A DNA stretch of 64,000 bases from Conchocele bisecta (lineage: Eukaryota; Mollusca; Bivalvia; Lucinida; Thyasiridae): the NCBI GenBank assembly GCA_029237695.1, contig CM055265.1, positions 86,215,447 through 86,279,446 on the forward strand. The letters run 5' to 3'. The notes under the pieces are model-generated. The model saw only the letters and a program-made list of their open reading frames with translations, ran no database searches and was not told where the DNA came from. A program made the position numbers and the translations under genes. Positions 52,832-63,291 of the stretch are shown here, one piece after another (position 1 is the stretch's first letter; each line of letters starts with the position of its first letter).

Positions 52832-52965
52832 CAGTGTAGCCTCTCAAAATCGGACACCCTGGGAGGTCCCCAGGGAGGTCCCCAGGGAGGTCCCCAGGGA
52901 GGTCCCCAGGACTGGGAGGTCCCCAGGGAGGTCCCCAGGGTGTCCGGTTTGGATAGGTTACACTG
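52832..52965. mobile_element. Pogo-like hairpin with 12-bp loop expansion
   Basis: CAGTGTAGCCTCTCAAAATC and GGATAGGTTACACTG are the ends, around GGACACC / GGTGTCC. The loop holds about six GGGAGGTCCCCA units with one ACT interruption at 52910. Related to 2855-2923, where the loop is one unit long. Confidence 0.75.
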
Positions 52966-53069
52966 TAATTCAGAGTATGCATCGACCTTCAAGACACGTT
53001 TTTGTGCTTCGCAATCATGTACAGACAATATTAGCAATATACCGGTAACTTAGAGAAACCTATCCGAAA

Positions 53070-53789
53070 CTAGAAATGTGGCCTGTTGGCACACGAATAC
53101 CCCCACTGGCAGCCAAAGAAAACGAGGCATTTTTGATTATAAGCCATTTAGCCGAGCATTAAGGTTTCAAACGCATCAAGTCTGTGACCTTGACCCTGGG
53201 CATAGTGTGATAATCCATGCATCGGTGTAGAAGATATAGAGCGGAAGGGAATTTCAATAGGTTTGACTTTTGACCTTCAACTGTGACCTTGACCTTGGAC
53301 GTAGTGGGTATTGATCGTGACACACCTTCTCATCATGAGAAAAAATTTGTGCCAAGCCATTTGATAATCCATGCATTGGTGTAGAAGATATAGAGCGGAA
53401 GGGAATTTCAATAGGTTTGACCTTTGACCTTCAACTGTGACCTTGACCTTGGACGTAGGTGTGTGGTTATTGATCGCGACACACTTCATCATGAGAAACA
53501 TTTGTGCCAAGCCATTTGATAATCCATGCATCGGTGTAGAAGAATATGGAGCGGAAGGGATAGTTTGACATTTGACCTTCAACTGTGACCTTGACCTTGG
53601 ACGTAGGTGTGTGGTTATTGATCGCGACACACCTTCTCATCATGAGAAACATTTGTGCCAAGCCATTTGATAATCCATGCATGGGTGTGGAAGATATAGA
53701 GCGGAAGGGAATTTCCAACAGACCGACAGACCGACCAACAAGCTGACTCCTATATACCCCCTCAAACTTTGTTTGTGGGGGTATACTAA
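53070..53789 (+). mobile_element. HEL-D, Helentron-like element with tandem ~160-bp units
   Basis: 5' start CTAGAAATGTGG then GAATACCCCCAC. About four units follow, each with TGTGACCTTGACCTTGGACG, TTGTGCCAAGCCATTTGATA and GAAGATATAGAGCGGAAGG. A CCGACAGACCGACC run is at 53718-53737. The 3' hairpin TATACCCCCTCAAAC / GTTTGTGGGGGTATA ends in CTAA (53786-53789). The 3' GTGGGGGTAT is the inverse of the 5' ATACCCCCAC. Confidence 0.65.
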
Positions 53790-53840
53790 GCATGGTGTGG
53801 TCCGTTGAAAGGCCACTTTTGAGAACATTCACTGTATAAT

Positions 53841-54083
53841 CAGACCGTTATCTTAATTTTTTTGTCGTTTGCTGTTTATTTTCTATTTTCCATTTTTATC
53901 ATCAAAAACATGCTTTGACAGCCCTTTGGAATAATTTACAAAATGCTTTGACAGCACTTCAGAATCATTTCCATTGGAAATGATTCTGAAGTGCTGTCAA
54001 ACCATGTTTTTATTGAGAAAATAAGGCAAGATATAAAAGCAACAGCAGACGACAATTGTTGTGAGTAGCCGTCTAAGGGTTTA
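53841..54083. mobile_element. TTAA-MITE E, copy 11
   Basis: CAGACCGTTATCTTAATTTT to GCCGTCTAAGGGTTT. Hairpin TTGACAGCACTTCAGAATCA / TGATTCTGAAGTGCTGTCAA around TTTCCATTGGAAA. Both TTAA ends mutated. Confidence 0.65.
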
Positions 54084-54185
54084 CATCTAAGCCTGGCCTT
54101 GATTTCATACTTCTTCATGATAATTAAATCATATTGCTATGAAACTGGGGGAAAAAAATCTCTCGCCATCCAACTCACCATTCCC

Positions 54186-55060
54186 ATTGAGCTGTGACTG
54201 TGACTGGAGAAATGGGGCTGGAGGCCTTTGTGGCCAGTGCAGCCACTAATCATTCAGTCATTGAAATAGAAAGTTTCTCCAGTCACAGATCAGGAGCTAG
54301 ACATGCCACAGATTCCCAGCGCTCCAGATAAGGAAATAGTAATTGAGTAGTGTCACTCCATCATTTCTGAAGCAATTGGGTATTTCAAAATTTGAATTGA
54401 GTAAAATAAAATCATACTACTGTTTACACCTTGGAGACTTTTCTAATGAAATACCAAGTGTGTTTTCATGGAAAAAATAAGAAAAATATATATATGCTAT
54501 ATTTGTGGTCGGTTTATTGTTTCCGTTTTCATTGTTTTTTGATACTCACTACTTCTGATTTCAATTGGGTTTTTGGTAATTTTAATTGGGTATTTAAGCA
54601 AATACGCACATTATCTGGAGCTCTGGATTCCATTAATCACATTTCTCAAACCCAATTTCTCGTCACATAATTGGGGCTAGACTGGACACAAATACAATAA
54701 CTTCAGTTTTCCAGTCAAAGATCAGAAGCAAGACTACCATAAGTGCTATAAGCCCCATATACCCAGTCACAGGTTAAAAGATAGAATGGAAAACAAATGC
54801 TATAAGCCCAATTTCCACAGTCACATATCAGGAGGTAGACAGACAGACAACAAATGGCATAAGCCCAATTTAGCAAACAGATGCGTAACCACTCCCATAC
54901 CCCCATTTCTCCAGTTACATATCATAAGTTAATCAGGCCACACAAGCCATTTCTCATCTCAGATCACAGATCAGATCTACGCAAACCACATAAGCCCCAT
55001 TCCTCCCGTCACAGATCAGGAACTACACTGACCCACACTGACTACACATGCCAAGCACAA
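54186..55060. repeat. Tandem MITE-H ends, with MITE-K inserted
   Basis: At least eight H-end motifs (TTTCTCCAGTCACAGATCAG, ATACCCAGTCACAGGT, TTTCCACAGTCACATATCAG, TCCTCCCGTCACAGATCAGG and similar) spaced ~60-80 bp. MITE-K copy 4 (54321-54621, GCTCCAGATAAGG to TTATCTGGAGC) lies among them. No coding region. Confidence 0.55.
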
Positions 55061-55062
55061 CA

Positions 55063-55297
55063 GTAGCCGATTTCACCAAAATTGCTAAGCATACTTATCT
55101 TACTAAGTATACTTTTAGGGAGTAATCATTTATTTTCCCCCCGAAATGCATTGTTTCATGCATATAGTTGATGATTAAAAGTATGCAGAATTATTATACT
55201 GAAGAATTATTATACTGAATTTATTACATTATCACAGCCGGCTCAAAGTGTACTTAGCAAGATAAGTATACTTTGGGATTTAGTGAAATCGGCTGCA
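55063..55297. mobile_element. MITE-N, shortened copy
   Basis: CAGTAGCCGATTTCACCAAA to TTTAGTGAAATCGGCTGCAG. Inner arms ACTTATCTTACTAAGTATAC / GTACTTAGCAAGATAAGTAT. Confidence 0.65.
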
Positions 55298-55764
55298 GAT
55301 CGAGTCCAAGATCTAGACTGGCCACAACTGCCATAATCCCAAACCCTCCAATCACCCACATGAATTAGATTATCACCACCACATAACTATAAAAGTGACT
55401 GCTATCAGTGAATGGTTTCACCCCTATCAAAATTAGATTTATATCCCTGAAAACAAATGGCTACTGTCAGGACACTACTGTGCAGGTAGGCCAGAGCTCT
55501 GGGAGGTGAAAACAAGAAGAGTACCTTATGTCAATGAATCTGACATCAGATTATGGTATCTATATGTGGCTGTGACTGGAGAATTTGGGGCTGATGGGTT
55601 AGTCGGTTAGTCTACATGTTTGGCCGGTCCAAAGTCTTGATCTGTATGTGTGGCTGCGACTCCTGGAGAAATAAGGGTTATGGGAATTGTGACTATTGTA
55701 GACCCAGATCAGCATGTGCGTCCGCGTAGTATGATCATGGTGTGTAGGGTCTGCCATTCAGTAT
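55298..55764. repeat. Spacer with MITE-H fragment
   Basis: 55298-55560 has no feature. 55565-55760 is a 3' decayed H copy (ATGTGGCTGTGACTGGAGAA, later TGTGTGGCTGCGACTCC). Confidence 0.45.
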
Positions 55765-55993
55765 TGACCCATTAAAGACGGGATACAATAGTAGTATGAA
55801 ACTTTTATAATAAAAAAAAAATCCCTATTTTCTTTATTTCATCTCGAAAGAATCTGTTGTTACCACTTGTTTGAACCGTCTCGACGAGACGGTTCAAATG
55901 AGTGGTAACAACATATACCTTTATGGAGAAATAAACAAAATCATGAGATTTTTTTCACTAAAATTATCTGATCCTTAGACTGAAATGGGTTAA
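55765..55993. mobile_element. TTAA-MITE G, copy 5
   Basis: Left end ACCCATTAAAGACGGGATA, right end CTGAAATGGGTTAA. Hairpin TTTGAACCGTCTCGACGAGA / CGGTTCAAATGAGTGGTAAC. Confidence 0.65.
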
Positions 55994-56366
55994 AACATGA
56001 TATGTTTCTAGGAAACAATATACAGTGGAAGATCGATCTCTCGAACCGGTCTCTGTCGAACACTCCGGAAAACTCGAACTCGTCCTGTGGTCCCGACAAA
56101 TTTCCCTATATAAATCATATATTTTTATACCTAAAACTCGAACTCTCGAACCGAAGTCACGGTCCATTGGTTAGTCAATCAACATAAAGTGCTATTGATA
56201 GCTCGAACAGGTAAGTCTGTCGCCAGCTGATCTGTTTGCCTAACGAGATGTGAATATCACGATTGCCGGTCTGTTTGATTTGTTTCGCTCGATGGTGACA
56301 TTAAATCACGAATTTAAAAATTAATCGGTGTTAATTCCACGTCAAGATGACCTCGATAATTAATTA

Positions 56367-57751
56367 CAGTGCGACCCCGTTAGTACACGCTTCACTATAA
56401 CACGATTTCGGTTAGTACACGGTTGTGCCTTGGCTCCCAAATTTGTTGCCTATTTGTATATCAAAATCGTGTTAAATTTGTAACACGACTATTGTCAGAA
56501 ATCGTGTTAAATTTGCGATTCTTTCGCAAATTAGACCCAAAATGGACGATTTTTTTTTTTATGGACGCATAGCCTCCTTTTATCTCACCGATGTGAATGT
56601 GCAGTTGATCACGTTTGCACATTTCGTAAATTAATCCGAGCAAACTGGGAATAAGATCAATTATTGGTCCCAGTAACAACGCAGTGCTAATTGTTATGTG
56701 CTCGATTTCATTTTTCCGGCATGCGTTCGCGCTCACCATTGGTGGAATATTAATTAGGTGTAAAGGCTGACCAATCGGAGATCGCGTATCAGTCGCGCAG
56801 ATTAACTCGACCCAGATTAACTAAATTGTTACAGCACTGCCCACGCCCCCGGCGCATGTACACAAATGTGTACCGACAACTGGCCTTGTTTCGCTACGTC
56901 ATTGAGCCAGTGCATGAGATAATCAACTTTATTATATAACTGAGATTTTCGCTGAGAATGATTAGACTTTTTTCTGCAAATATATCGGAAAGTTGATAAC
57001 ATTTTCAGAGCAAATGCGTAATAATTACTAATTTAATATTCGTCAACATTCAATATCGTTTACAGAAAATGTACACTATTATCAGATTCATCTTCGTCGA
57101 AAATCTCACGTGATAAGCCTGATTACCTCATGAACTGGCGCAATATTATAACACGTCGGGCAAAACATGTCTATACAGGTCTGTGGTGTTGAAAGGGTTA
57201 ACTCTGTGCGTACTCAAACCCACAGGTGGAATAGTCGGACGTGTGACACAAAGAAAATGACCATTACAAAAATATCCATTACCCCACCCACTTGATCTCG
57301 TTCTATTATTAACGTCATGTACAGTACGATACCAGGTGGGTGGGATAATGGGATTTTGAGTCGTCACCTGACGTTGCAGCTGATGGAACAGGATATCGGT
57401 CATTGGGTCATTGCGTCATCGAATGCACTTTTTTCTACACGCGTTTACAATAATGGATTGCACGGACCTGCGTAGATCTACATTCTACATGAACATGATG
57501 AATAAATAAAACATGACGTTAACAATTCTTGGCTTCAATATATTTATTACATGCGAAGATAACAGTGAAAACTTATGGCATATTATAGGCATTGGCGACG
57601 TCGTTCATTCGCAGTCACAGTGTACAGTGTACATGTATTTTTTGTTAACATTATGATGCGTCTTGGGCGAGAACGGATATAGCATGGTTCGGATAAGCAA
57701 CACGGGAGGTTGTATGTCGCCGGACTTCCGTGTACTAACGGGGTTGCACTG
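56367..57751. mobile_element. Inner pogo/Tigger-like element, 1385 bp
   Basis: CAGTGCGACCCCGTTAGTAC and GTACTAACGGGGTTGCACTG are inverted ends, with TA on both sides. The interior contains TACACGATTTCGG, a W-type palindrome near 57000-57110, a short D end (GTGTTGAAAGGGTTAA at 57187) and CATTACCCCACCCACTTGAT / CAGGTGGGTGGGATAATG. A 92-codon minus-strand ORF at 56461-56739 has no recognisable transposase motif. Confidence 0.7.
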
Positions 57752-58110
57752 TAATTGGAACAAATTCACGTTTAAATATTCACATCAGTGAATTATGAGT
57801 GATTCACTTATTTTTTGTGCATTTTGTGAAATTTTGTTTAAATTTTATTTGTACATTTTGTATATTTAATAAACCAGTGTCCTATTTATAGACACTTTCT
57901 TTGGATATGATGTTGCGCACCTGTCTACTTTCGTTTATTGAATGTTATTTTACGCCTATCTTTTGCAAACACTTTACTGCTTGTATATGCAAACGATCGT
58001 GCACCTGTCTACTTTCGTTTATTGAATGTTATTTTACGCCTATCTTTTGCAAACACTTTACTGCTTGTATATGCAAACGATCCGTGATAAAAAAACATTC
58101 ACTTGCAATA
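57752..58110 (+). repeat. Outer-element body with an 84-bp tandem duplication
   Basis: The block GCACCTGTCTACTTTCGTTT ... TATATGCAAACGATC occurs at 57916-57998 and again at 58000-58082. The relative at 23316-23400 has it once, so the duplication is specific to this copy. Confidence 0.85.
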
Positions 58111-61100
58111 ACAAGAGCTGTAGGAGAACAGCATAGCTCGACTACGAGGGTTGTCGATGTACGCATAGCTTGACAAACAAGGTGGCCGCGGCCTGCATAA
58201 AAACCTTAACCAAGGTTGACTAAAAACCTTAACCAAGGGAAATTAAGTAAGTAATTCAAGGTTAAATGTAGGTCAATGTGGCCGCGGCCTGCATAAAAAC
58301 CTTAACCAAGGTTGACTAAAAACCTTAACGAAGGGAAATTAAGTAAGTAATTCAAGGTTAAATGTAGGTCAATGTCAGATATAGGTCAGGGGTTATTGAT
58401 GTACATCACTAGGAGATGAAGTTTTCCAAGTATGGTTGCTGTAGTCCCAGGAATATTCCATATACAAGCTTGACTAAAAACCTTAACCAAGGGGAAATAA
58501 GAAAGTAATCCAAGGATAAAAGTAGGTCAAGGTCAAATATAGGTCAGGGATTATTGAAGTACATCACTAGGAGATGAAGTTGTCCAAGTATGGTTGGTGT
58601 AGGGCCAGGAGTATTGCATCTACAAGCTTGACTAAAAACCTTAACCAAGGAGAATTAACCAAGGAGAATTAAGTAAGTAATTCGAGTGGAAATGTAGGTC
58701 AAGGTCAAATATAGATCAGGGGTTATTGATGTACATCGCTATGAGAAAAGGTTGTCCAAGTATGGTGTTAGTATGCACAATAGTATTCCATGTACAAGCT
58801 TGACTAAAAACCTTAACCAAGGGGAATTAAGTAAGTAATTCAAAGTTAAATGTAGGTCAAGGTCAAATATAGGTCAGTGGTTGTTGATGTACATCACTAG
58901 GAGATGAAGTTGTCCAAGTATGGTGGGTGTAGGGCCAGGAATATTCCATATACATGCTAGAATAAAAACCTTAAACAAGGGGAATTAAGTAAGTAATTGA
59001 AGAGGAAATGTAAGTCAATGTCAAATATAGATCGGGGGTTATTGATGTACATCCCTATGAGAAAAGGTTGTCCAAGTATGGTGTCTGTATGCACACTAGT
59101 ATTCCATGTACAAGCTTGACTAAAAACCTTAACCAAGGTTGAGTAAAAACCTTAACCAAGGGGAATTAACTATGTAATTCAAGGTTAAATGTATGTCAAG
59201 GTCAAATATAGGTCAGGGGTTGTTGATGTACATCACTAGGAGATGAAGTTGTCCAAGTATGGTGGGTGTAGGGCCAGGAGTATTCCATATACAAGCTTGA
59301 CTAAAAACCTTAACCAAGGGGAATTAACTAAGTAATTCAAGAGGAAATGTAGGTCAAGGTCAAATATAGATCAGGGGTTATTGATGTACATCCCTATGAG
59401 AAAAGGTTGTCCAAGTATGGTGTCTGTATGCACAATAGTATTCCATGTACAAGCTTGACTAAAAACCTTAACCAAGGTTGACTAAAAACCTTAACCAAGG
59501 GGAATTAACTAAGTAATTCAAGGTTAAATGTAGGTGAAGGTCAAATATAGGTCAGTGGTTGTTGATGTACATCACTAGGAGATGAAGTTGTCCAAGTATG
59601 GTGGGTATAGGGCCAGGAATATTCCATATACAAGCTTGACTAAAAACCTTAACCAAAGAGAATTAACTAAGTAAATCAAGAGGAAATGCAGGTCAAGGTC
59701 AAATATAGATCAGGGGTTATTGATGTACATCCCTATGAGAAAAGTTTGTCCAAGTATGGTGTCTGTATGCACACTAGTATTCCATGTACAAGCTTGACTA
59801 ACTAGATGGCAGCGGCCTGCATGTCGCGCCTTGTGGCGAGGCATGGACACTAAAAAAAAAGATATAGTATAACGAAAAACTTAACCAAAAACATTAACCA
59901 AAAAACTTAACCAAAAAACTTAACCAAAAACTTTAACCAAAAAACTTAACCAAAAACTTCAAAGTAATTTGACCTTGACATTGGGCACAGGGGCCGCACG
60001 GGAGTGGGGTAGAATGAAAATACAGATGATGATAAACACCCATGTGAAGTTTCAAGGTAATGGGCAAAGCAGTTGCAGAGACATAGTACAACGAAAAACT
60101 TTAACCAAAAAACTTAACCAAAAAACTTAACCAAAAACTTCAAAGTAATTTGACCATGACATTGGGCACAGGGGCCACACGGGAGAGGGGTAGAATGAAA
60201 ATATAGATGATGATAAACACCCATGTGAAGTTTCAAGGTAATGGGCAAAGCAGTTGCAGAGATATAGTATAACGAAAAACTTTAACCAAAAAACTTAACC
60301 AAACAACTTAACCAAAAACTTTAACCGGACACACGTACGTACGCCAAAGTGCCGACTATATCGCGCTTTCCGCAAGCGGGCGTGACAAAAACTTTAACCA
60401 AAGATGATGATAAACACCCATGTGAAGTTTCAAGGTATGGGCAAAGCAGTTGCAGAGATATAGTATAACGAAAAACTTTAACCAAAAAACTTAACCAAAA
60501 AACTTAACCAAAAACTTTAACCAAAGAACTTAACCAAAAACTTCAAAGTAATTTGACCTTGACCTTGACATTGGGCACAGGGGCCGCACGGGAGGGGGGT
60601 AGAATGAAAATATGATGATGATAAACACCCATGTGAAGTTTCAAGGTAATGGGCAAAGCAGTTGCAGAGATATAGTATAACGAAAAACTTTAACCAAAAA
60701 ACTTAACCAAAAAACTTAACCAAAAACTTTAACCGAACAACTTAACCAAAACTTCAAAGTAATTTGACCTTGACATTGGGCACAGGGGCCGCACGGGAGG
60801 GGGGTAGAATGAAAATATAGATGATGATAAACACCCATGTGAAGTTTCAAGGTAATGGGCAAAGAAGTTGCAGAGATATAGTATAACGAAAAACTTTAAC
60901 CAAAAAACTTAACCAAAAAACTTAACCAAAAATTTTAACCAAACAACTTAACCAAAAACTTCAAAGTAATTTGACCTTGACATTTGGGCATTGGGCACAG
61001 GGGCTGCACGGGAGGGGGGTAGAATGAAAATATAGATGATGATAAACACCCATGTGAAGTTTCAAGGTAATGGGCAAAGCAGTTGCAGAGATATAGTATA

Positions 61101-62156
61101 ACGAAAAACTTGAACCAAAAAACGTAACCAAAAACTTTAACCAAAAAACTTAACCAAAAAACTTAACCAAAAACTTTAACCAAAAAACTTAACCAAAAAA
61201 CTTAACCAAAAACTTTAACCAAAGAACTTAACCAAAAACTTTAACCAAAAAACTTAACCAAACAACTTAACCAAAAACTTTAACCGGACACACGTTACGT
61301 ACGTACGTACGCCAAAGTGCCGACTATATCGCGCTGTCCGCAAGCGGGCGCGACAAAAACCTTAACCAAGGTTGACTGAAAACCTTAACCAAGGGAAATT
61401 AACTATGTAATTCAAGGTTAAATGTAGGTCAAGGTCAAATATAGGTCAGGGGTTGTTGATGTATATCACTAGGAGATGAAGTTGTTCAAGTATGGTGGGT
61501 GTAGGGCCAGGAGTATTCCATATACAAGCTTGACTAAAAACCTTAACCAAGGGGAATTAACTAAGTAATTCAAGAGGAAATGTAGGTGAAGGTCAAATAT
61601 AGATCAGGGGTTATTGATGTACATCCCTATGAGAAAAGGTTGTCCAAGTATGGTGTCTGTATGCACAATAGTATTCCATGTACAAGCTTGACTAAAAACC
61701 TTAACCAAGGTTGACTAAAAACCTTAACCAAGGGGAATTAAGTAAGTAATTCAAGAGGAAATGTATGTCAAGGTCAAATATAGATCAGGGGTTATTGATG
61801 TACATCGCTATGAGAAAAGGTTGTCCAAGTATGGTGTCTGTGTGCACAATAGTATTCCATGTACAAGCTTGACTAAAATCCTTAACCAAGGTTGACTAAA
61901 AACGTTAACCAAGGGGAATTAACTAAGTAATTCAAGAGGAAATGTAGGTGAAGGTCAAATATAGATCAGGGGTTATTGATGTACATCACTAGGAGATGAA
62001 GTTGTGCAAGTATGGTGGGTTTAGGGCCAGTAGTATTCCATATACAAGGTTGACTAAAAACCTTAACCAAGGCGTGACGGTGACGCCGACGCCGATGCCG
62101 ACGCCAACGCCGGGGTGACAACATAAGCTCTACTTATTCTTCAAATAGTCGAGCTA
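58111..62156 (+). mobile_element. HEL-C, ~4.0-kb Helitron/Helentron-like element with readable empty site
   Basis: 5' ACAAGAGCTGTAGGAGAACA then TAGCTCGACTACGAGG; 3' TTCAAATAGTCGAGCTAA. The 3' TAGTCGAGCT is the inverse of the 5' AGCTCGACTA. A GACGCCGACGCCGATGCC run at 62078-62110 and the AAGCTCTACTTATTC / ATAGTCGAGCT hairpin precede the end. The interior is a tandem array of ~270-bp units (GACTAAAAACCTTAACCAAG, GGGTTATTGATGTACATC, GTTGTCCAAGTATGGTG). The flanks GCAATA | AAATGG match the uninterrupted relative GCAATAAAAATGG at 23419-23431 with no duplication. Confidence 0.8.
59806..61350 (+). repeat. HEL-B-type block inside HEL-C
   Basis: Begins GGCCTGCATGTCGCGCCTTG and repeats ~250-bp units with TTTGACCTTGACATTGGGC, GGGGCCGCACGGGAG, AAACACCCATGTGAAG and GCAGTTGCAGAGATATAG. 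It ends with ACGTACGTACGCCAAAGTGC and TATCGCGCTGTCCGCAAGCG. All of these are HEL-B sequence, without HEL-B's ends, so it is shared internal sequence rather than a nested HEL-B insertion. Confidence 0.75.
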
Positions 62157-62499
62157 AAAATGGTTGTCAAGCTTAATTATAGCATCGTAAAATAAACACG
62201 TTTACAATGGGAATGTTGCTCACGATTTATTTACATATGCATACATGTACATATTGAAATAAAATAATTAGTCATTATAGTTGTTTACTTGATATTTCTT
62301 CCAGAAGGCCATACAAACATCAATCAATGGTGTCATTCCTAAATGGAATGAAATCACTGACTTAGTGACTAGTACTTATTTTCTTTCCCTCGAACTATGC
62401 CTAACTCAAACTTTTATTCGAGTCTGTTGCCGGTTCGAGAGATCGATCTTCCACTGTAGATCTATATCAGGTTACAGGGGTATGTTAGAACATAAGGAG

Positions 62500-62770
62500 C
62501 AAACAGGACACAAATGTCATAAGCCAAATGTCTCCAGTCACAGCCACAAATTGGGCTTATGCGAACTATCACTATTTTAGCTTAGCTTAGTTTAGGTTAG
62601 TTTAAACATTACAGTAAAAAATCTCCACAACCAGCCACCTCTCTACAACAATAGCGTCTCTATAACAGCCGATATTCTATATCCCAAAATAGACAATTGT
62701 CTTTATATTTAACCTCCCTCCAACAGCCACCTCTCTACAACCTCTACAACAGCCAGTTTTGTGCTTTCTC
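62500..62770. repeat. MITE-H end and pogo-like fragment
   Basis: TGTCTCCAGTCACAGCCACA at 62530 (H) and CAACCAGCCACCTCTCTACA at 62629-62648, then CCAACAGCCACCTCTCTACA (pogo-like interior). Confidence 0.45.
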
Positions 62771-63051
62771 TTTTTGATGTTCTCCGAACAAAATATTGCC
62801 CAATGTGGTTCGATTGGCGGCCATATCGTCGGCCATCTTGGATTTTCAATGAAAACCAAAAATCAATATAACTTTTGAACCGGACATCATACAGGGACAA
62901 ATGATACCATTATTCAGTATGACTGTCACCGGGGAATCAACTGAAAGTGTTATTTGAACAATATAAGCAATAGGAAACTTTAGAACTGGACAAAAATGAA
63001 TAAATCAGCAAATGTTGACTCAGGAGCAACACAAAGGATAATTCAACATAC
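62771..63051. other. No gene seen; intron side of the exon candidate
   Basis: Contains GGCGGCCATATCGTCGGCCA and ATCTTGGATTTTC, weakly reminiscent of HEL-A. If the exon at 63052-63250 is real, this is the start of the downstream intron on the minus strand. Confidence 0.35.
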
Positions 63052-63250
63052 CATTGGCCATATGTAATGTAGCAATCCATCCAGTCAGTAACGGGCTTCG
63101 TAAACTTGTCCACACGCCGACTGTTGCCAGGCAACAGCAGTAGCCACAACTGTACCCACTGTATGATGTTACCTTGGATACCGACAGCACCACCAATGAT
63201 GGAGCACCAACTGATGTAGATAGGGCTTTCATTTTTGACCACCAAATATG
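63052..63250 (-). CDS. Candidate internal exon of an unrecognised membrane protein gene
   Basis: On the minus strand a pyrimidine-rich acceptor (TTTTACTTTTCAG, AG at 63252-63251) precedes an open frame of ~66 codons. The frame ends at a strong donor, CCAATG|GTATGT (GT at 63051-63050). The encoded stretch includes VVKNESPIYISWCSIIGGAV, GIQGNIIQWVQLWLLLLPG, RRVDKFTKPVTDW and DCYITYGQW. It looks like part of a multi-helix membrane protein: a Gly-containing hydrophobic helix, a short basic loop and a second helix. Both splice sites lie in the right order and the frame is open between them, which is better support than for other ORFs here. It matches no repeat family in the window. Family not recognised; neighbouring exons must lie beyond the window or among the MITEs. 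Confidence 0.5.
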
Positions 63251-63291
63251 CTGAAAAGTAAAATTAAACTGCAATAGACATATCTGCATAA

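Larger units (their letters stand above)
56023..62456. mobile_element. Outer pogo/Tigger-like element of a three-level nest
   Basis: Starts CAGTGGAAGATCGATCTCTC and ends GAGAGATCGATCTTCCACTG, each flanked by TA, so the ends are ~27-bp inverted repeats 6.4 kb apart. The body matches 22822-23516 (TTTCCCTATATAAATCATAT; ACACTTTACTGCTTGTATATG; GTTGTCAAGCTTAATTATAG). Removing the inner elements leaves ~1 kb. No transposase remains. Confidence 0.75.

Noticed and set aside
56461..56739. 92-codon minus-strand ORF inside the inner pogo-like element, possible transposase
   Set aside because: No helix-turn-helix or DDE motif is recognisable and it is too short. Probably chance or a remnant beyond recognition.
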